The notes: generated by a model not told the origin, from the sequence alone. A stretch of 64,000 nt of DNA from Baekduia alba (GCF_028416635.1 NZ_CP114013.1:4340001-4404000); one strand, 5' to 3'; positions 50,399-61,365 are shown, counted from the first letter of the stretch. A program made the numbers and translations.

Positions 50399-51780
50399 GC
50401 GGCGACCACCTCGGCCGTGCGCGGCGCTTCCTTCGCCCGGTGCGCGATCGGCAGCGCGTAGCCCCGCGCCGCCGCCCGCTCCTCGCCGGCCTTGCGCTCC
50501 TTGTCGAGGTCGCGCAGGTAGTCGTCGAAGTCGACCTGGATCGTGTGGCGCTTGGACGCGACGTAGCGCTTGTGCATCGCCTTCTGGTCGGCGCGGATGT
50601 CGGCCGTCAGGTCGGCCGGGGCCGGCAGCGCGTAGTGGCCGCGCAGGTAGGCGGCCAGCCACTGGCCCTGGGCCTCGGCCAGCGGCATGATCGCGCCGAG
50701 CGGCTGGAGCAGGCCGACGAACGCGAGGTCGGCGTAGCGCGGGTGGAAGACACGGCGGAACAGCTCGATGTGGTTGTCGGGCGCCACGATGAAGTCGTCG
50801 GCGAAGAACGGGAACGTGATCTTGTAGCCGGTGCAGTAGACGACCACGTCGACCGGCGCGCGCGTGCCGTCGGTGAACACGACGTCACCGCCGTCGAGCT
50901 GGGCGATGTTGGGCTTGGGCGTGACGCGGCCGTGCTGGATGCGGTCGAGGATGCGGCCGGAGATCGTCGGGTGCGCCTCGCCGAACTCGTGGTCGGGCTG
51001 CGGGAGCCCGTACTTCGTCACGTCCCCCACGCTGAGGCGGATCAGCCGGTGGATGACCTTCTGGCGGATCTTGAAGGGGATGCGGGGGTCGTTCTTGAGC
51101 TGGTCGGTCGGGCGCCCGAACAGGTATTTAGGGATGATCCACGCGCCGCGGCGGGCGGCCAGGTACGTGCTGTTGGCGACGTAGGAGGACTCGACCGCGA
51201 TGTCCATCGCCGAGTTGCCCATCCCGAGCACGACCACGTCCTTGTCCTCGAAGATGGAGGAGTCGAGGTAGGCGTGCGCGTGGATCTGCGTGCCGCCGAA
51301 GGTGTCGCTGCCCGGGAACGCCGGCTCGGGCATGCGCGGGTTCCAGTGGTGGCCGTTGGCGACGAGGACGATGTCGTACTCGCGCGTCACGCCGTCGTCG
51401 GTCGTCACGGTGTAGACGCCGGCGTCTCCCCGCACAACCGCCTCGACGCGCGTGTTGAAGATGATGTGGTCGCGGAACCCGAAGTGGTCGACGTAGTCGT
51501 CGAAGTACGCCGCGATCTGGGTGTGGTGCGGGTAGTCGGGGTAGTCGGCCGGCATCGGGAAGTCCGAGTAGGCCATGCGGTCGCGCGAGGTGTTGATGTG
51601 CAGATCGCGGTACGCGGCCGACATCCCGTTGCGGTTGCCGAAGACCCAGTTGCCGCCGACGCGGTCCGACGCCTCGATGCAGTCGAACGGCACGTCCTGC
51701 TCGTGGAGCGCCTTGGCCACCACGATCCCGGACGAGCCGGCGCCGATGAGGCAGACAGAAGGAAGGTCGGGCTGGGGCAT
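50395..51780 (-). CDS. Flavin-containing monooxygenase (Baeyer-Villiger/FMO-like)
   Basis: 461 residues. The FAD-binding Rossmann motif is LIGAGSSGIVVAKAL (residues 11-25), and the NADPH-binding motif is VVLGMGNSAMDIAVE near residue 186. In place of the FMO fingerprint FxGxxxHxxxY/F it has FPGSDTFGGTQIHAH near residue 155, and a conserved YCTGYK lies near residue 314. It oxidises N- or S-containing compounds or ketones. No signal peptide, so cytoplasmic. The downstream TetR gene overlaps its stop codon. Confidence 0.92.
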   Translation of the reverse strand: MPQPDLPSVCLIGAGSSGIVVAKALHEQDVPFDCIEASDRVGGNWVFGNRNGMSAAYRDLHINTSRDRMAYSDFPMPADYPDYPHHTQIAAYFDDYVDHFGFRDHIIFNTRVEAVVRGDAGVYTVTTDDGVTREYDIVLVANGHHWNPRMPEPAFPGSDTFGGTQIHAHAYLDSSIFEDKDVVVLGMGNSAMDIAVESSYVANSTYLAARRGAWIIPKYLFGRPTDQLKNDPRIPFKIRQKVIHRLIRLSVGDVTKYGLPQPDHEFGEAHPTISGRILDRIQHGRVTPKPNIAQLDGGDVVFTDGTRAPVDVVVYCTGYKITFPFFADDFIVAPDNHIELFRRVFHPRYADLAFVGLLQPLGAIMPLAEAQGQWLAAYLRGHYALPAPADLTADIRADQKAMHKRYVASKRHTIQVDFDDYLRDLDKERKAGEERAAARGYALPIAHRAKEAPRTAEVVAA

Positions 51781-51833
51781 GGACGCCAGCGTCCCAGAAG
51801 GTGACGGGGGCGTCAAGTTCTCGTTGAGGAGCG

Positions 51834-53333
51834 TCAGCCCCGGTGCTTCAACGCGGTGCCGACCTCCTTGGCCGCGCGCTCCCCCGCGCGCACCGCGCCG
51901 TCCATGTAGCCGAGCCAGTAGTCGGCCGTCTCGGTGCCCGCGAAGTGGATGCGGCCGTGGGCGGCGCGCAGCTGCGGGCCGTGCTTGGCCAGGACGCCGG
52001 GCGCGAAGTGGCCGACCGGGCAGCCGCGCGTCCAGGTCTCGTTCGTCCAGTCCTTCTCGATGAACTCGAGCGGGGTGCGGGCGCGCTCGTCGCCGAGGAA
52101 GCGCACGAAGTCGTCCAGGACGCGGGCGCGGCGGGTCGGGGCGTCGAGCTGGGACCACTCGCGATGGCGCTTGCCGCCGATGAAGCTGAAGAACACGCCG
52201 ACGCCGGCGTCGGGCGGCGAGTTGTCCCACGGCACGCGGGCCAGGCCGGTGTCGCTGACGCCCTGCCCGCTGAGCCCGGCGTCGCGCCAGAACGGCTTGT
52301 CGTAGACCGCCTCGACCTTGGACAGCGAGCCCGGAACCATGGCCTTCAACAACGTCTCCTTGGCCGCGGGGAGCCCGGGCGCGAACGCGATCCGCGCGGC
52401 CAGCACCGGCGGGACGGCGACGATCGCCTGCTGCGCGACGACCGTCGGGCCGTTGCGCGTCGTGATCGTCACCTCGCCGTCGTGCTCCCTGATCTTCTCG
52501 ACGGGCGCCCTCAGGAGGACGCGCGCGCCGAGCTGCTCGGCGACCTTCTGCGCGACGACGACCGAGCCGCCGACGATCCGCTGCTCCTGCGCTCCGCCGG
52601 CCGTCGCGATGAGCCGCAGGAACGCGCCGGCGGTCTTCGCGTTGCCCGCCGCGGCGACGTACTGCAGGACGTACAGGAACGACAGCTCGTCGGCGTCGGC
52701 GCCCCAGATCGACTCGAAGATCGCGTCGGCCACCGCGTTGGCCGTCGGCGACAGGTTCTTGGGCGCGAGGTGCTGCGCGAGCGTGATGCCGTCGTACTGC
52801 CGAGCCTTGGCGTGCTTCCACGGCGCTGCGACGCCGACCTCCGCGGCCAGCTTGTCGACCTCGAGCAGGACGTCGAGCAGCGCGCCGACCTCCGGATCGC
52901 TCGGGATGCCGACCGACGCGGGGTACAGCGTCCGCTCGCCCCGCGCCACGTAGGCGCTCTGGCCCGTGTTGTACACGTCGAACGTCTTGGCCCCGACCGC
53001 CTTGGCCAGCGCCAGGATGCGGTCCTGCGTCGGGCCGACGAACTGCCCGCCGACCTCGGCGATGTACCGGCCGCCGTCGATCTTCGCGTTGCGCGTGCGG
53101 CCGCCGACGACGTCGCGCGCCTCGAGGACGATGACGCTGTGGCCCGCGTGCGTGAGGGCGCGGGCGGCGGCGAGGCCGGAGAAGCCGGCGCCGACGATCG
53201 CGACATCGGCCTTCTTGCGCTTGCGCGCCGCGGCGAACGCCGCGGTGGTGAGCGGCGCCTCGAGCGCGGTGAGCGCGGCGGCAGACGCACCCGCCTGCAG
53301 GAGTCGACGACGGGTGACCGGCACGTGGGACAT
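51834..53333 (-). CDS. Exported flavin monoamine oxidase-like protein
   Basis: 499 residues. The N-terminus carries a twin-arginine signal ([20 protein letters not shown]), so the folded flavoprotein is exported through Tat (TatA is encoded at 14606-14785). The FAD motif is [17 protein letters not shown] (about 43-59), followed by [12 protein letters not shown]. The C-terminal flavin region is [20 protein letters not shown], typical of amine oxidases and related L-amino-acid oxidases. The substrate is an amine or amino acid. Confidence 0.92.
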   Translation of the reverse strand: MSHVPVTRRRLLQAGASAAALTALEAPLTTAAFAAARKRKKADVAIVGAGFSGLAAARALTHAGHSVIVLEARDVVGGRTRNAKIDGGRYIAEVGGQFVGPTQDRILALAKAVGAKTFDVYNTGQSAYVARGERTLYPASVGIPSDPEVGALLDVLLEVDKLAAEVGVAAPWKHAKARQYDGITLAQHLAPKNLSPTANAVADAIFESIWGADADELSFLYVLQYVAAAGNAKTAGAFLRLIATAGGAQEQRIVGGSVVVAQKVAEQLGARVLLRAPVEKIREHDGEVTITTRNGPTVVAQQAIVAVPPVLAARIAFAPGLPAAKETLLKAMVPGSLSKVEAVYDKPFWRDAGLSGQGVSDTGLARVPWDNSPPDAGVGVFFSFIGGKRHREWSQLDAPTRRARVLDDFVRFLGDERARTPLEFIEKDWTNETWTRGCPVGHFAPGVLAKHGPQLRAAHGRIHFAGTETADYWLGYMDGAVRAGERAAKEVGTALKHRG

Positions 53334-53487
53334 CGCGCGACCCTAACGACGGAAACCGCTCGGGTCGAGGAAGAGCCGAGGGCTCCAGCGGCGCGCTTGC
53401 GCCCCGCATCGTCGTGGCTGGGGTGCCGGGCAAGCGCCGGCGGGCGGCCGCCCGTCAAGCCGGTCGATGCCGCCAGGCGCGACGAGG

Positions 53488-53505
53488 CGGCGCGCAAGCG
53501 CGCCG
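53488..53505 (-). terminator. Hairpin after gltD
   Basis: CGGCGCG-CAAG-CGCGCCG, a 7-bp stem, starts 3 bases after the gltD stop codon. A 14-bp perfect palindrome (53441-53454) lies further downstream. No U-tract. Confidence 0.6.
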
Positions 53506-53508
53506 GTG

Positions 53509-55068
53509 CTACGCCTCTTCCGCGGTCACGCCGCCGTCGGCGTGGGACGGAGGGCCTTCGGGGCCGTCGTCGGCGTCGTGGACGTTGCCGGCCAGAACGG
53601 GCTCGCGGTCGGTGGTGGAGAGCTCGTGGAGGAAGCGGTCGGCCATGCGAGCGGCCTGGCGGCCCTCGTTGATCGCCCAGACGATGAGGGACTGGCCGCG
53701 GCGGGCGTCGCCGGCGGCGAAGACGCCGCGGACGCTCGTCGCGTAGGTCGCCGCCTTCACGTTGCCGCGCTGGTCGAGGTCGACGCCGAGCTGGTCGACG
53801 ATGCCCTCGTGCTCGGGATGCAGGAAGCCCATGGCCAGCAGGACGAGATCGGCCTGCATCTCGCCGTCGGTGCCCTCGACGGGCTGGAACGGCGGCGCGT
53901 CGCCGGCCTGCGCGTAGCGCAGCATGGTCACGCGGCCGTCCTCGCCGTCGAAGCGCGTCGTGACGATCGAGTAGTCCTGCTCGCCCTTGCCGATCGCCGT
54001 CGCCTCTTCCATGGCGTAGGACAGACGGAACTTCTGCGGCCACAGCGGCCACGGGGTCCGGTCGTCGGGACGGTGCGTCGGCGGCTCGGGCAGGAGCTCC
54101 AACTGGGTGACGCTCAGCGCGCCCTCGCGGATCGAGTGCCCGACGCAGTCGGCGCCGGTGTCGCCGCCGCCGATGACGACGACGTGCTTGCCCGCGGCGG
54201 TGATCGCCTGGTCGACGCCCGCGGCGCGCGCGACGGACGGCTCGGGCCCGAGCTCGTCGGCGATCACGCGGTTGCGCACGTACAGGTAGTCCATCGCCGG
54301 GTGGATGCCGTCGAGCTCGCGCCCTGGCACCGGCAGGTCGCGCGGCACGCGCGAGCCGATCGTCAGCACGACCGCGTCGAACTCGGCGCGCAGCTCGTCG
54401 GCGGTCACGTCACGCCCGACGTCGACGCCGCAGCGGATCTCGACGCCCTCCTCGCGCAGCTGGTTCAGCCGGCGCTCGACGACCCACTTCTCGATCTTGA
54501 AGTCCGGCACGCCGAACCGCACCAGCCCGCCGCCCGCCTCGTCGCGCTCGAACAGCACGACGCGGTGGCCGGCGCGGCGCAGCTGCTGCGCGGCCGCCAT
54601 CCCGGCCGGGCCGGCGCCGACGACCGCGGCGCTCATGCCCGTCTCGACCGCGGGCGGCTGGGGCACGACCCAGCCCTCGTCCCACGCCCGGTTGATGATG
54701 GAGTTCTCGATCTGCTTGATCGTGACCGCGTCGCCTTCGCGGATCTCCAGCACGCACGCGGCCTCGCACGGCGCGGGACACAGGCGACCCGTGAACTCCG
54801 GGAAGTTGTTGGTGGCGTGCAGCTGCCGGATCGCGTCCGGCCAGCGGTCGCGGTAGACGAGGTCGTTCCAGTCCGGGATCAGGTTCCCGAGCGGGCAGCC
54901 GTTGTGGCAGAACGGCACGCCGCAGTCCATGCAGCGCGCGCCCTGGCCGGCCAGCTCCTCGTCGGGGCGCTGGACGACGAACTCCTGGAAGTCGCCGACG
55001 CGCTCGGTCGCATCCCGGTACGGGATGTTCGAGCGGTCGATCTTGAGGAACCCTCCGAGCTCACCCAT
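53509..55068 (-). CDS. gltD: Glutamate synthase, small (NADPH) subunit
   Basis: 519 residues. It starts [20 protein letters not shown], the usual GltD N-terminus. Cys-rich iron-sulfur motifs follow ([17 protein letters not shown] and CPAPCEAAC), then FAD ([15 protein letters not shown] near 147) and NADPH ([11 protein letters not shown] near 288) Rossmann motifs. It supplies electrons for the reductive amination catalysed by GltB. The C-terminal 40 residues extend beyond the usual length. No Shine-Dalgarno is visible before ATG 55068; the stop of a 30-codon ORF lies 2 bases upstream, so initiation may be coupled to it. Confidence 0.95.
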   Translation of the reverse strand: MGELGGFLKIDRSNIPYRDATERVGDFQEFVVQRPDEELAGQGARCMDCGVPFCHNGCPLGNLIPDWNDLVYRDRWPDAIRQLHATNNFPEFTGRLCPAPCEAACVLEIREGDAVTIKQIENSIINRAWDEGWVVPQPPAVETGMSAAVVGAGPAGMAAAQQLRRAGHRVVLFERDEAGGGLVRFGVPDFKIEKWVVERRLNQLREEGVEIRCGVDVGRDVTADELRAEFDAVVLTIGSRVPRDLPVPGRELDGIHPAMDYLYVRNRVIADELGPEPSVARAAGVDQAITAAGKHVVVIGGGDTGADCVGHSIREGALSVTQLELLPEPPTHRPDDRTPWPLWPQKFRLSYAMEEATAIGKGEQDYSIVTTRFDGEDGRVTMLRYAQAGDAPPFQPVEGTDGEMQADLVLLAMGFLHPEHEGIVDQLGVDLDQRGNVKAATYATSVRGVFAAGDARRGQSLIVWAINEGRQAARMADRFLHELSTTDREPVLAGNVHDADDGPEGPPSHADGGVTAEEA

Positions 55069-55070
55069 GG

Positions 55071-55163
55071 CTAGGCGGCACGCGTGACGTCGATGTGCAT
55101 GATGGTGGCGAGGCGTGCGGAGGTCATGCGGCGAACGGCTTGCGAGCGCTCTGCGCGAGTCAT
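55071..55163 (-). CDS. 30-residue ORF bridging gltB and gltD
   Basis: ATG 55163 overlaps the gltB stop as ATGA and has its own Shine-Dalgarno (AAGGAG, 7 bases upstream). The stop TAG ends 2 bases before the gltD start. It encodes [21 protein letters not shown] and ends HIDVTRAA. gltD itself lacks a visible ribosome-binding site. The peptide has no recognisable domain and could be only a coupling device, or a small basic protein. Confidence 0.65.
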   Translation of the reverse strand: MTRAERSQAVRRMTSARLATIMHIDVTRAA

Positions 55164-58100
55164 GCCGCGACTCCTTCGGTCGTCTGAGCCGCGGCCGCGG
55201 CCTGCTCGGCCAGCACGCGCTTGTAGTCGGCCGGGAAGACCTTCACGAACTTCCCGCGCGCGGCGTCCCAGTCCTCGAGCAGCCGCGCCGCGATCGTCGA
55301 GCCGGTGCGGTCCAGGTGCTCCTGCACCAGGCCGCGCACGTCGTCGGCGTCGCCGTCGCTCAGGTCCTCGAGCTGGTTCAACATGGTGGGGTTGACCCGA
55401 CCGCGGAAGGCGCCGTCCTCGTCGAGCACGTACGCGAACCCGCCGGACATCCCCGCCGCGAAGTTGCGCCCGGTCTCCCCCAGGACCACGACGCGCCCGC
55501 CGGTCATGTACTCGCAGCCGTGGTCGCCCACGCCCTCGATGACGGCCGAGGCGCCCGAGTTGCGGACCGCGAAGCGCTCGCCCGCGAGGCCGCGGAAGAA
55601 CGCCTTGCCCGACGTCGCGCCGTAGAGCACCGTGTTGCCGACGATCACGTTCTCCTGCGCGTCGAACGTGACCGCGGACGGCGGCGTGACGACGACCGTG
55701 CCGCCGCTCAGCCCCTTGCCCGTGTAGTCGTTGGCGTCGCCGCGCAGCGTGAACGTCACGCCCGGCGCGAGCCAGCCGCCGAACGACTGTCCGGCCGAGC
55801 CGGTGAAGGCCACGTCGATCGAGCCGGCCGGCAGGCCGTCGCGCCCGTGGAGCTCGGCGATCCGCGACGACAGCATGCCGCCGACGCAGCGGTTGACGTT
55901 GCGCACCGGCGTCTCGATGTCGACGTGCGCGTCGCCGCCCTCGACGACGGGCCGCGCGCGCTCGAGCAGGACGTGGTCCAGCGCGTCGTCGAGCACCGGC
56001 GGCGGCGGCTGCGTGCGGTGGCGCGGCTTGGACGCGTCGACGTCGCGCGGGAACGTCAGCAGGTGCGTCAGGTCGATCCCGCGCGCCTTCCAGTGGTCGA
56101 TCGCCTCGTCGGCGGCGAGCAGGTCGACGCGCCCGATCAAGTCCTCCAACTTGGCGATGCCGAGCGACGCCATGATGGCGCGCAGCTCCTCCGCCACGAA
56201 GAAGAAGAAGTTGACGACGTGCTCCGGCGTGCCCTTGAAGCGCTTGCGCAGCTCCGGGTCCTGCGTCGCGATGCCGACCGGACACGTGTTCAGGTGGCAG
56301 GCGCGCATCATGATGCAGCCCGTCGCGATCAGCGGCGCGGTCGAGAAGCCCATCTCGTCGGCGCCGAGCATCGCGGCGATCGCGACGTCGCGACCGGTCT
56401 TCAGCTGGCCGTCGGTCTGGACGACGATGCGCGACCGCAGGTCGTTCTTCAGCAGCGTCTGCTGGGTCTCGGCCAGGCCGATCTCCCACGGCGCGCCGGC
56501 GGACACGATCGAGCTCAGCGGCGAAGCGCCCGTGCCCCCGTCGTGGCCGGCGATGACGACGTGGTCGGCGTTGGCCTTCGCGACGCCCGCGGCGACCGTG
56601 CCGACGCCGACCTCGGACACGAGCTTCACCGACACCTGGGCGCGCGGGTTCGCGCAGCGCAGGTCGTAGATGAGCTGCTTGAGGTCCTCGATCGAGTAGA
56701 TGTCGTGGTGCGGCGGCGGCGAGATCAGGCCCACGCCCGGCGTCGTGTGCCGGACCGACCCGATGTACGCGTCGACCTTGTCGCCGGGCAGCTGGCCGCC
56801 CTCGCCGGGCTTCGCGCCCTGCGCCATCTTGATCTGCAGCTGGTCGGCGTTGACCAGGTAGTGGATCGTCACGCCGAAGCGGCCCGACGCGACCTGCTTG
56901 ATCGCCGAGCGGCGCAGGTCGCCGTTCTCGTCGGCGACGAAGCGCCGCGGGTCCTCGCCGCCCTCGCCCGTGTTCGAGCGCCCGCCGAGGCGGTTCATGG
57001 CGATCGCGAGGTTCTCGTGCGCCTCGGTGGAGATCGAGCCGAGCGACATCGCGCCGGTGGCGAAGCGCTTGACGATCTCCTGGGCCGGCTCGACCTCGTC
57101 GATCGAGATCGGCTCCAGGTCCTCGCGGATCTTCAGCAGGCCGCGCAGCGTCGCCTTGCGCGCCGCGTGCTCGTTGACCATCTTGGAGTACTCGTCGTAC
57201 TTGTCCTGCGCGGAGCCGTTCGTGTCCCGGACCGCGTGCTGCAGCGCCGCGATCGTCTCCGGGTTCCACATGTGGTGCTCGCCGTCGCGGCGCCAGGCGT
57301 AGACGCCGCCGACCGGCAGCAGCTCCTCCGCCGTCCGGCCGTAGCCGCGCTCGTGGCGGTCCAGCGCCTCCTGGGCCAGCGTCTCCAGGCCCACGCCGCC
57401 GATGCGCGACGCGGTGCCGCAGAAGTGGCGGTCGATCAGCGGCTTCTCCAGGCCGACGGCCTCGAAGATCTGCGCCCCGCAGTAGGACTGGATCGTCGAG
57501 ATCCCCATCTTGGAGATGGTCTTGAGCAGGCCCTTGCCGATGGCCTTGACGATGTGCGCCTCGGCCTCGTCGACGTCGTCCAGGCCCGCGACGCGCCCCT
57601 CGGCGACGATCGCGTCGACCGTCTCGAACAGCAGGTACGGGTTGACGGCGCTGACGCCGTAGCCGATCAGCGTGGCGAAGTGGTGGACCTCGCGCGGCTC
57701 GCCCGACTCCAGCACCAGGCCGGTCTGCAGGCGCGTGCCCTCGCGGACGAGGTGGTGGTGGACGGCGGCGACGGCCAGCAGCGACGGGATCGGCGCGCGG
57801 CGCTTGCCGATGCCGCGGTCGCTGAGGATCAGGACGTTGATGCCCTGCGCGATGGCGTCGTGCGCCTCGTCGCAGATCTCGGCCAAGCGCGCGTGCAGGC
57901 CGTCCGGCCCGTCCTGCACCGCCCAGGTGATGTCGATCGTGTGCGACTTGAACCACGGGTGCTCGAGCGAGCGCAGCGTCTCGAGCTCGCCGTTGCGCAG
58001 GATCGGCTGGCGCATGACCAGCTGGCGCGCGTGCTCGGGCTGGGCCTCCAGGAGGTTGCCCTCGGCGCCCACGCCGGTGCCCAGCGACATGACGATCGAC

Positions 58101-59680
58101 TCGCGGATCGGGTCGATCGGCGGGTTGGTCACCTGCGCGAACAGCTGCTTGAAGTAGGAGAACAGCGGCGGGCGCTGGTCCGACAGCACGGCGAGCGCGT
58201 TGTCGTTGCCCATCGAGCCGATCGGCTCCTCGCCGTTCTTGGCCATCGGCGCCATGAGGATCCGGAGGTCCTCCTGCGAGTAGCCGAACGCCAGCTGCAG
58301 GTCGCGCAGCGGCTGGGCGAGCGTCAGGCCGTCGCTCGGCGGGAGGTCGTCGAAGCGGACGACGTTCTCCTCGAACCAGCGGCCGTAGGGCTGCGCGGTC
58401 GCGACCTGCTCCTTGACCTCGTGGTCGTCCACGATGCGGCCGGCCTCGAGGTCGACGAGGAACAGCTTGCCCGGCGCGAGGCGGCCGAGGCGCACGACCT
58501 CCTCGGGCGCGAGCGGCAGCATGCCGGTCTCGGAGCCGAGCATGACGTAGCCGTCCTTGGTCTCCGCCCAGCGGCCCGGGCGCAGCCCGTTGCGGTCCAG
58601 CGTCGCGCCGACCACGGTGCCGTCGGTGAAGCAGACCGACGCCGGCCCGTCCCACGGCTCCATCAGACACGAGTGGAAGGCGTAGAAGCCCTTGAGGTGA
58701 TCGGGGAGGTCGTCGCGGTCCGCGTAGGCCTCCGGGATCATCATCATCGCCGCGTGGGGCAGCGAGCGGCCGGCGAGCATCAGCAGCTCGAGGACGTTGT
58801 CGAACGTCGCGGAGTCCGACCCGCCGGGGCGCACGATCGGCAGCACCTTCTGGAGGTCCAGGCCGAACAGGTCGGAGGCGAGCTGCGACTCGCGCGCCCG
58901 CATCCAGTTCGCGTTGCCCATCAGCGTGTTGATCTCGCCGTTGTGGGCGATCACGCGGAACGGGTGCGCGAGGTCCCAGCTCGGGAACGTGTTCGTCGAG
59001 AAGCGCGAGTGGACCAGCGCCAGCGCGGAGCCGAAGCGCTCGTCCTTGAGGTCGGGGTAGAAGTCCCGCAGCTGATGCGAGATCAGCATCCCCTTGTAGA
59101 CGCACGTCCGCGACGAGAAGCTCGGGGCGTAGAAGTCGGGGCCGGCCGCCAGCTCGACGATGCGGCGGATGACGTACAGCTTGCGCTCGAAGCGGTCCTG
59201 GTCGTCGACGAAGCCCGGCCCGGCGCCGACGAACAGCTGCCGGATGTGCGGGCGCGACTGGTTGGCCGTGTCGCCGACGTGGTCGAGGTCGACCGGCACG
59301 TCGCGCCAGCCGAGCAGCTCCTGGCCCTCGATGCGCACGTTGAGCTCGAGCAGCTGCTCGATCTTGCGGCGCTGCGCGGGGTCGCGCGGCAGGAAGCAGA
59401 CGGCGACGCCGTACTGGCCCTGCGGCGGCAGCTCGAAGTCGACCACCGCGCGGAAGAACGCGTCGGGGATCTGGACGAGGATGCCCGCGCCGTCGCCGGT
59501 GCGGATGTCCGCGCCCTCGGCGCCGCGGTGCTCGAGGTTGTCGAGAGCGGTCAACGCGCGGTGGATGACGCCGTGGTCGGGCTGGTTGTCCAGCCTGGCG
59601 ACCATGGCGACGCCGCAGGCGTCGTGCTCGTAGCGGGGGTCGTACAGGCCGTCGGCCTGGGGCAAAGCGGAGATCGTCAT
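55160..59680 (-). CDS. gltB: Glutamate synthase, large subunit
   Basis: 1506 residues, normal for GltB. ATG 59680 gives a 21-residue propeptide ending HDA, followed by nucleophile Cys22 of the class-II amidotransferase domain (CGVAMVARL). The central domain, FMN-binding synthase domain ([31 protein letters not shown]) and 3Fe-4S cysteines ([13 protein letters not shown]) follow, then the C-terminal beta-helix GltB domain. It makes two glutamates from glutamine and 2-oxoglutarate with GltD. Longer upstream frames in this and other frames are shadows. Confidence 0.96.
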   Translation of the reverse strand: MTISALPQADGLYDPRYEHDACGVAMVARLDNQPDHGVIHRALTALDNLEHRGAEGADIRTGDGAGILVQIPDAFFRAVVDFELPPQGQYGVAVCFLPRDPAQRRKIEQLLELNVRIEGQELLGWRDVPVDLDHVGDTANQSRPHIRQLFVGAGPGFVDDQDRFERKLYVIRRIVELAAGPDFYAPSFSSRTCVYKGMLISHQLRDFYPDLKDERFGSALALVHSRFSTNTFPSWDLAHPFRVIAHNGEINTLMGNANWMRARESQLASDLFGLDLQKVLPIVRPGGSDSATFDNVLELLMLAGRSLPHAAMMMIPEAYADRDDLPDHLKGFYAFHSCLMEPWDGPASVCFTDGTVVGATLDRNGLRPGRWAETKDGYVMLGSETGMLPLAPEEVVRLGRLAPGKLFLVDLEAGRIVDDHEVKEQVATAQPYGRWFEENVVRFDDLPPSDGLTLAQPLRDLQLAFGYSQEDLRILMAPMAKNGEEPIGSMGNDNALAVLSDQRPPLFSYFKQLFAQVTNPPIDPIRESIVMSLGTGVGAEGNLLEAQPEHARQLVMRQPILRNGELETLRSLEHPWFKSHTIDITWAVQDGPDGLHARLAEICDEAHDAIAQGINVLILSDRGIGKRRAPIPSLLAVAAVHHHLVREGTRLQTGLVLESGEPREVHHFATLIGYGVSAVNPYLLFETVDAIVAEGRVAGLDDVDEAEAHIVKAIGKGLLKTISKMGISTIQSYCGAQIFEAVGLEKPLIDRHFCGTASRIGGVGLETLAQEALDRHERGYGRTAEELLPVGGVYAWRRDGEHHMWNPETIAALQHAVRDTNGSAQDKYDEYSKMVNEHAARKATLRGLLKIREDLEPISIDEVEPAQEIVKRFATGAMSLGSISTEAHENLAIAMNRLGGRSNTGEGGEDPRRFVADENGDLRRSAIKQVASGRFGVTIHYLVNADQLQIKMAQGAKPGEGGQLPGDKVDAYIGSVRHTTPGVGLISPPPHHDIYSIEDLKQLIYDLRCANPRAQVSVKLVSEVGVGTVAAGVAKANADHVVIAGHDGGTGASPLSSIVSAGAPWEIGLAETQQTLLKNDLRSRIVVQTDGQLKTGRDVAIAAMLGADEMGFSTAPLIATGCIMMRACHLNTCPVGIATQDPELRKRFKGTPEHVVNFFFFVAEELRAIMASLGIAKLEDLIGRVDLLAADEAIDHWKARGIDLTHLLTFPRDVDASKPRHRTQPPPPVLDDALDHVLLERARPVVEGGDAHVDIETPVRNVNRCVGGMLSSRIAELHGRDGLPAGSIDVAFTGSAGQSFGGWLAPGVTFTLRGDANDYTGKGLSGGTVVVTPPSAVTFDAQENVIVGNTVLYGATSGKAFFRGLAGERFAVRNSGASAVIEGVGDHGCEYMTGGRVVVLGETGRNFAAGMSGGFAYVLDEDGAFRGRVNPTMLNQLEDLSDGDADDVRGLVQEHLDRTGSTIAARLLEDWDAARGKFVKVFPADYKRVLAEQAAAAAQTTEGVAA

Positions 59681-60165
59681 GAGGTGTCCCGTGGCGGCCC
59701 GGGGGCACGTGAGAGGAAGCGGCAGAGTAGCAAGCGCACTCCGGATTGGACAGGCGTACGTGATCGCATACAGCCTTCGCGGACCGTGCCGCGCGGCTCT
59801 TGCACAGAGGGACGTTCGTCTGCGTGCAAACCGGAATCGGGCGCCTTCGATCGCCGGCGTTTGCGGGCGGAACCCGCGGGCATATGAAGCTCCGCGGGAT
59901 TGATGCTCCCGCCCCATATCGCGTCACGGACAGCATCGGACCTGCCCCGGTGCGACGCGATGACCTCCCCCACACGCGTCGGGCCGCCCCAGGGCGGCTC
60001 GGCGTGCTTCACCGCGCTGAGGCGACATGTGCACCGTCTATGCTCCGGGCCCCTTCGCTCGTGCGGATTGCGAAGTCGCGAATAGGACGACGACCGGGTG
60101 GGCATATGCCAGCCGATGAGAACCCCGGGGCTGGGATGCCCCGGCACGACCGCCACCAGGAGCCT
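59681..60165. other. Divergent leader region between gltB and the RsbW-like gene
   Basis: No confident gene. It should contain the promoters and leader of gltB (minus) and of the anti-sigma genes (plus). It holds an overlapping pair of inverted repeats at 59863-59898. Confidence 0.45.
59863..59898. promoter_or_regulatory. Overlapping inverted repeats upstream of gltB
   Basis: GCGGG (59863-59867) can pair with CCCGC (59873-59877). Alternatively CCCGCGG (59873-59879) pairs with CCGCGGG (59892-59898), a perfect 7-bp arm pair over a 12-base loop. The two pairings share one strand and exclude each other. They may form an operator or a leader switch; the evidence is structural only. Confidence 0.35.
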
Positions 60166-60570
60166 GTGACGCCCGACTTCGAGCTGACCCTGCCGGCACG
60201 CGCCGAGAACGTGGCCGTCGTCCGGCATGCCTTCGGCGGGATCGGCGACGCCCTCGACGTGCCCGACCACGCGCTGGCCGACGTCAAGCTGGCGGTCACC
60301 GAGGCCTGCACCAACGTGGTCGTGCATGCCTACCCCGATGGCGACGGTCCCATGAGCGTGCGCGCGGGCGTGACCGACGGCGCGCTGACCGTGGTCGTGT
60401 CCGACGAGGGCCGCGGGATCCTCCCGCGGCCGGACTCGCCGGGCCTGGGCCTGGGCCTGCCGCTCATCGCGACGCTCGCGTCCTCGCTGGAGCTGGGCAC
60501 CAACGACCGCGACGAGACCGAGGTCCGCATGGTCTTCGAGCTCGAGACCGTGCCGGAGGCGGCCGCATGA
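60166..60570 (+). CDS. RsbW/SpoIIAB-type anti-sigma ATPase
   Basis: 134 residues from GTG 60166 (AGGAG just upstream); ATG 60106 or 60136 would add about 20 or 10 residues. It is a GHKL ATPase with N-box AVTEACTNVVVHAY (about 44-57), G1 DEGRGI and G2 GLGLGLPLI, as in serine kinases that sequester a sigma factor and phosphorylate an RsbV-type antagonist. The next gene overlaps as ATGA, and the STAS antagonist follows. No sigma gene is adjacent. Confidence 0.88.
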   Translation: MTPDFELTLPARAENVAVVRHAFGGIGDALDVPDHALADVKLAVTEACTNVVVHAYPDGDGPMSVRAGVTDGALTVVVSDEGRGILPRPDSPGLGLGLPLIATLASSLELGTNDRDETEVRMVFELETVPEAAA

Positions 60571-60950
60571 GCCCCGAGGCCTCGACCGTCAACGAGGCGA
60601 CGCTGACCGTCCGTCGGCCTGAGCTGCTCGGCCCGGTCCTCGGCCGCGTCGTCGGGATGCTCGCCGCGCGCGCGCAGTGCCCGATCGACCGCCTCGACGA
60701 CGCGCTGCTGCTCACCGACGCGGTCGCCGCCCACGCGCCCGCCCACACCACCGACGGCCGCGTCACCGTCCACGTCCACGCCGAGCCCGAGGGCCTGTCG
60801 CTGCGCATCGGGCCGCTGCCGGACGCCGGCGGGGACGCGCTCGTGCAGGCCGCGTCGCTGCCGGGCGTGGGCAACGTCTTCGAGCGCGTCGCCTCCGACG
60901 TGCGCACCGAAGGCTCCGAGCTGCTCCTGCACCTCGCCTTCCGCGCGTGA
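60567..60950 (+). CDS. RsbW-like protein without ATPase motifs
   Basis: 127 residues, coupled to the preceding RsbW-like gene (ATGA). It resembles the same fold (LTVRRPELLGPVLGRVVGML, then DDALLLTDAVAAHAP in the place of the N-box, then GLSLRIGPLPDAGG), but the catalytic Glu/Asn of the N-box and the glycine G2 motif are not present. It is probably a non-catalytic partner or regulator of the upstream kinase. The STAS gene follows after 45 bases. Confidence 0.8.
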   Translation: MSPEASTVNEATLTVRRPELLGPVLGRVVGMLAARAQCPIDRLDDALLLTDAVAAHAPAHTTDGRVTVHVHAEPEGLSLRIGPLPDAGGDALVQAASLPGVGNVFERVASDVRTEGSELLLHLAFRA

Positions 60951-60995
60951 GCGACCACCCCCTGCCCCACGCAAATTTCGTCACACTGAGGAACG

Positions 60996-61364
60996 ATGCC
61001 ACCGGAATTCGCCTTGACCCAGGACGCCGTCGACACCGCGACCCAGGTGGTCGCGGTCCGCGGCGAGATCGACCTGTTCACCGCTCCCGAGCTGAAGACC
61101 GCGCTCGGAGAGGCGATCGAGGGCGGCAAGTCGCGGCTCGTGGTGGACCTCGGCGAGACGACGTTCCTGGACTCGACCGCGCTCGGCGTCCTGATCGGCA
61201 CGGTCAAGCGCCTGCGTGCGCGCGACGGGCGCCTGACGATCGTCAACGTCGACCAGAACATCGCCAAGACGTTCGAGATCACGGGCCTGGACCAGATCTT
61301 CACCATCCGCGCCAGCCGCGACGAGGCGCTGGCCGCCCTGGACGAGGAAGAGGCGTCGGCGTAA
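60996..61364 (+). CDS. STAS anti-sigma factor antagonist (RsbV-type)
   Basis: 122 residues. The STAS fold is clear: VVAVRGEIDLFTAPELKTAL, LVVDLGETTFLDSTALGVLI and IVNVDQNIAKTFEITGLDQI. Ser60 in FLDSTALG is the expected phosphorylation site for the RsbW-like kinase two genes upstream. The unphosphorylated form would release the sigma factor. The Shine-Dalgarno GAGGA precedes ATG 60996. The stop is followed at once by copy 3 of the two-hairpin element. Confidence 0.93.
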   Translation: MPPEFALTQDAVDTATQVVAVRGEIDLFTAPELKTALGEAIEGGKSRLVVDLGETTFLDSTALGVLIGTVKRLRARDGRLTIVNVDQNIAKTFEITGLDQIFTIRASRDEALAALDEEEASA

Positions 61365-61365
61365 G

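Noticed and set aside
55115-59887. A 1590-codon plus-strand frame opposite gltB
   Set aside because: Antisense shadow of gltB with no recognisable motifs.
55071-59975. A 1634-codon frame overlapping gltB on the same strand
   Set aside because: Shadow frame (Arg/Pro-rich). Only its last 31 codons (55163 to 55071) are kept as the small gltB-gltD ORF.
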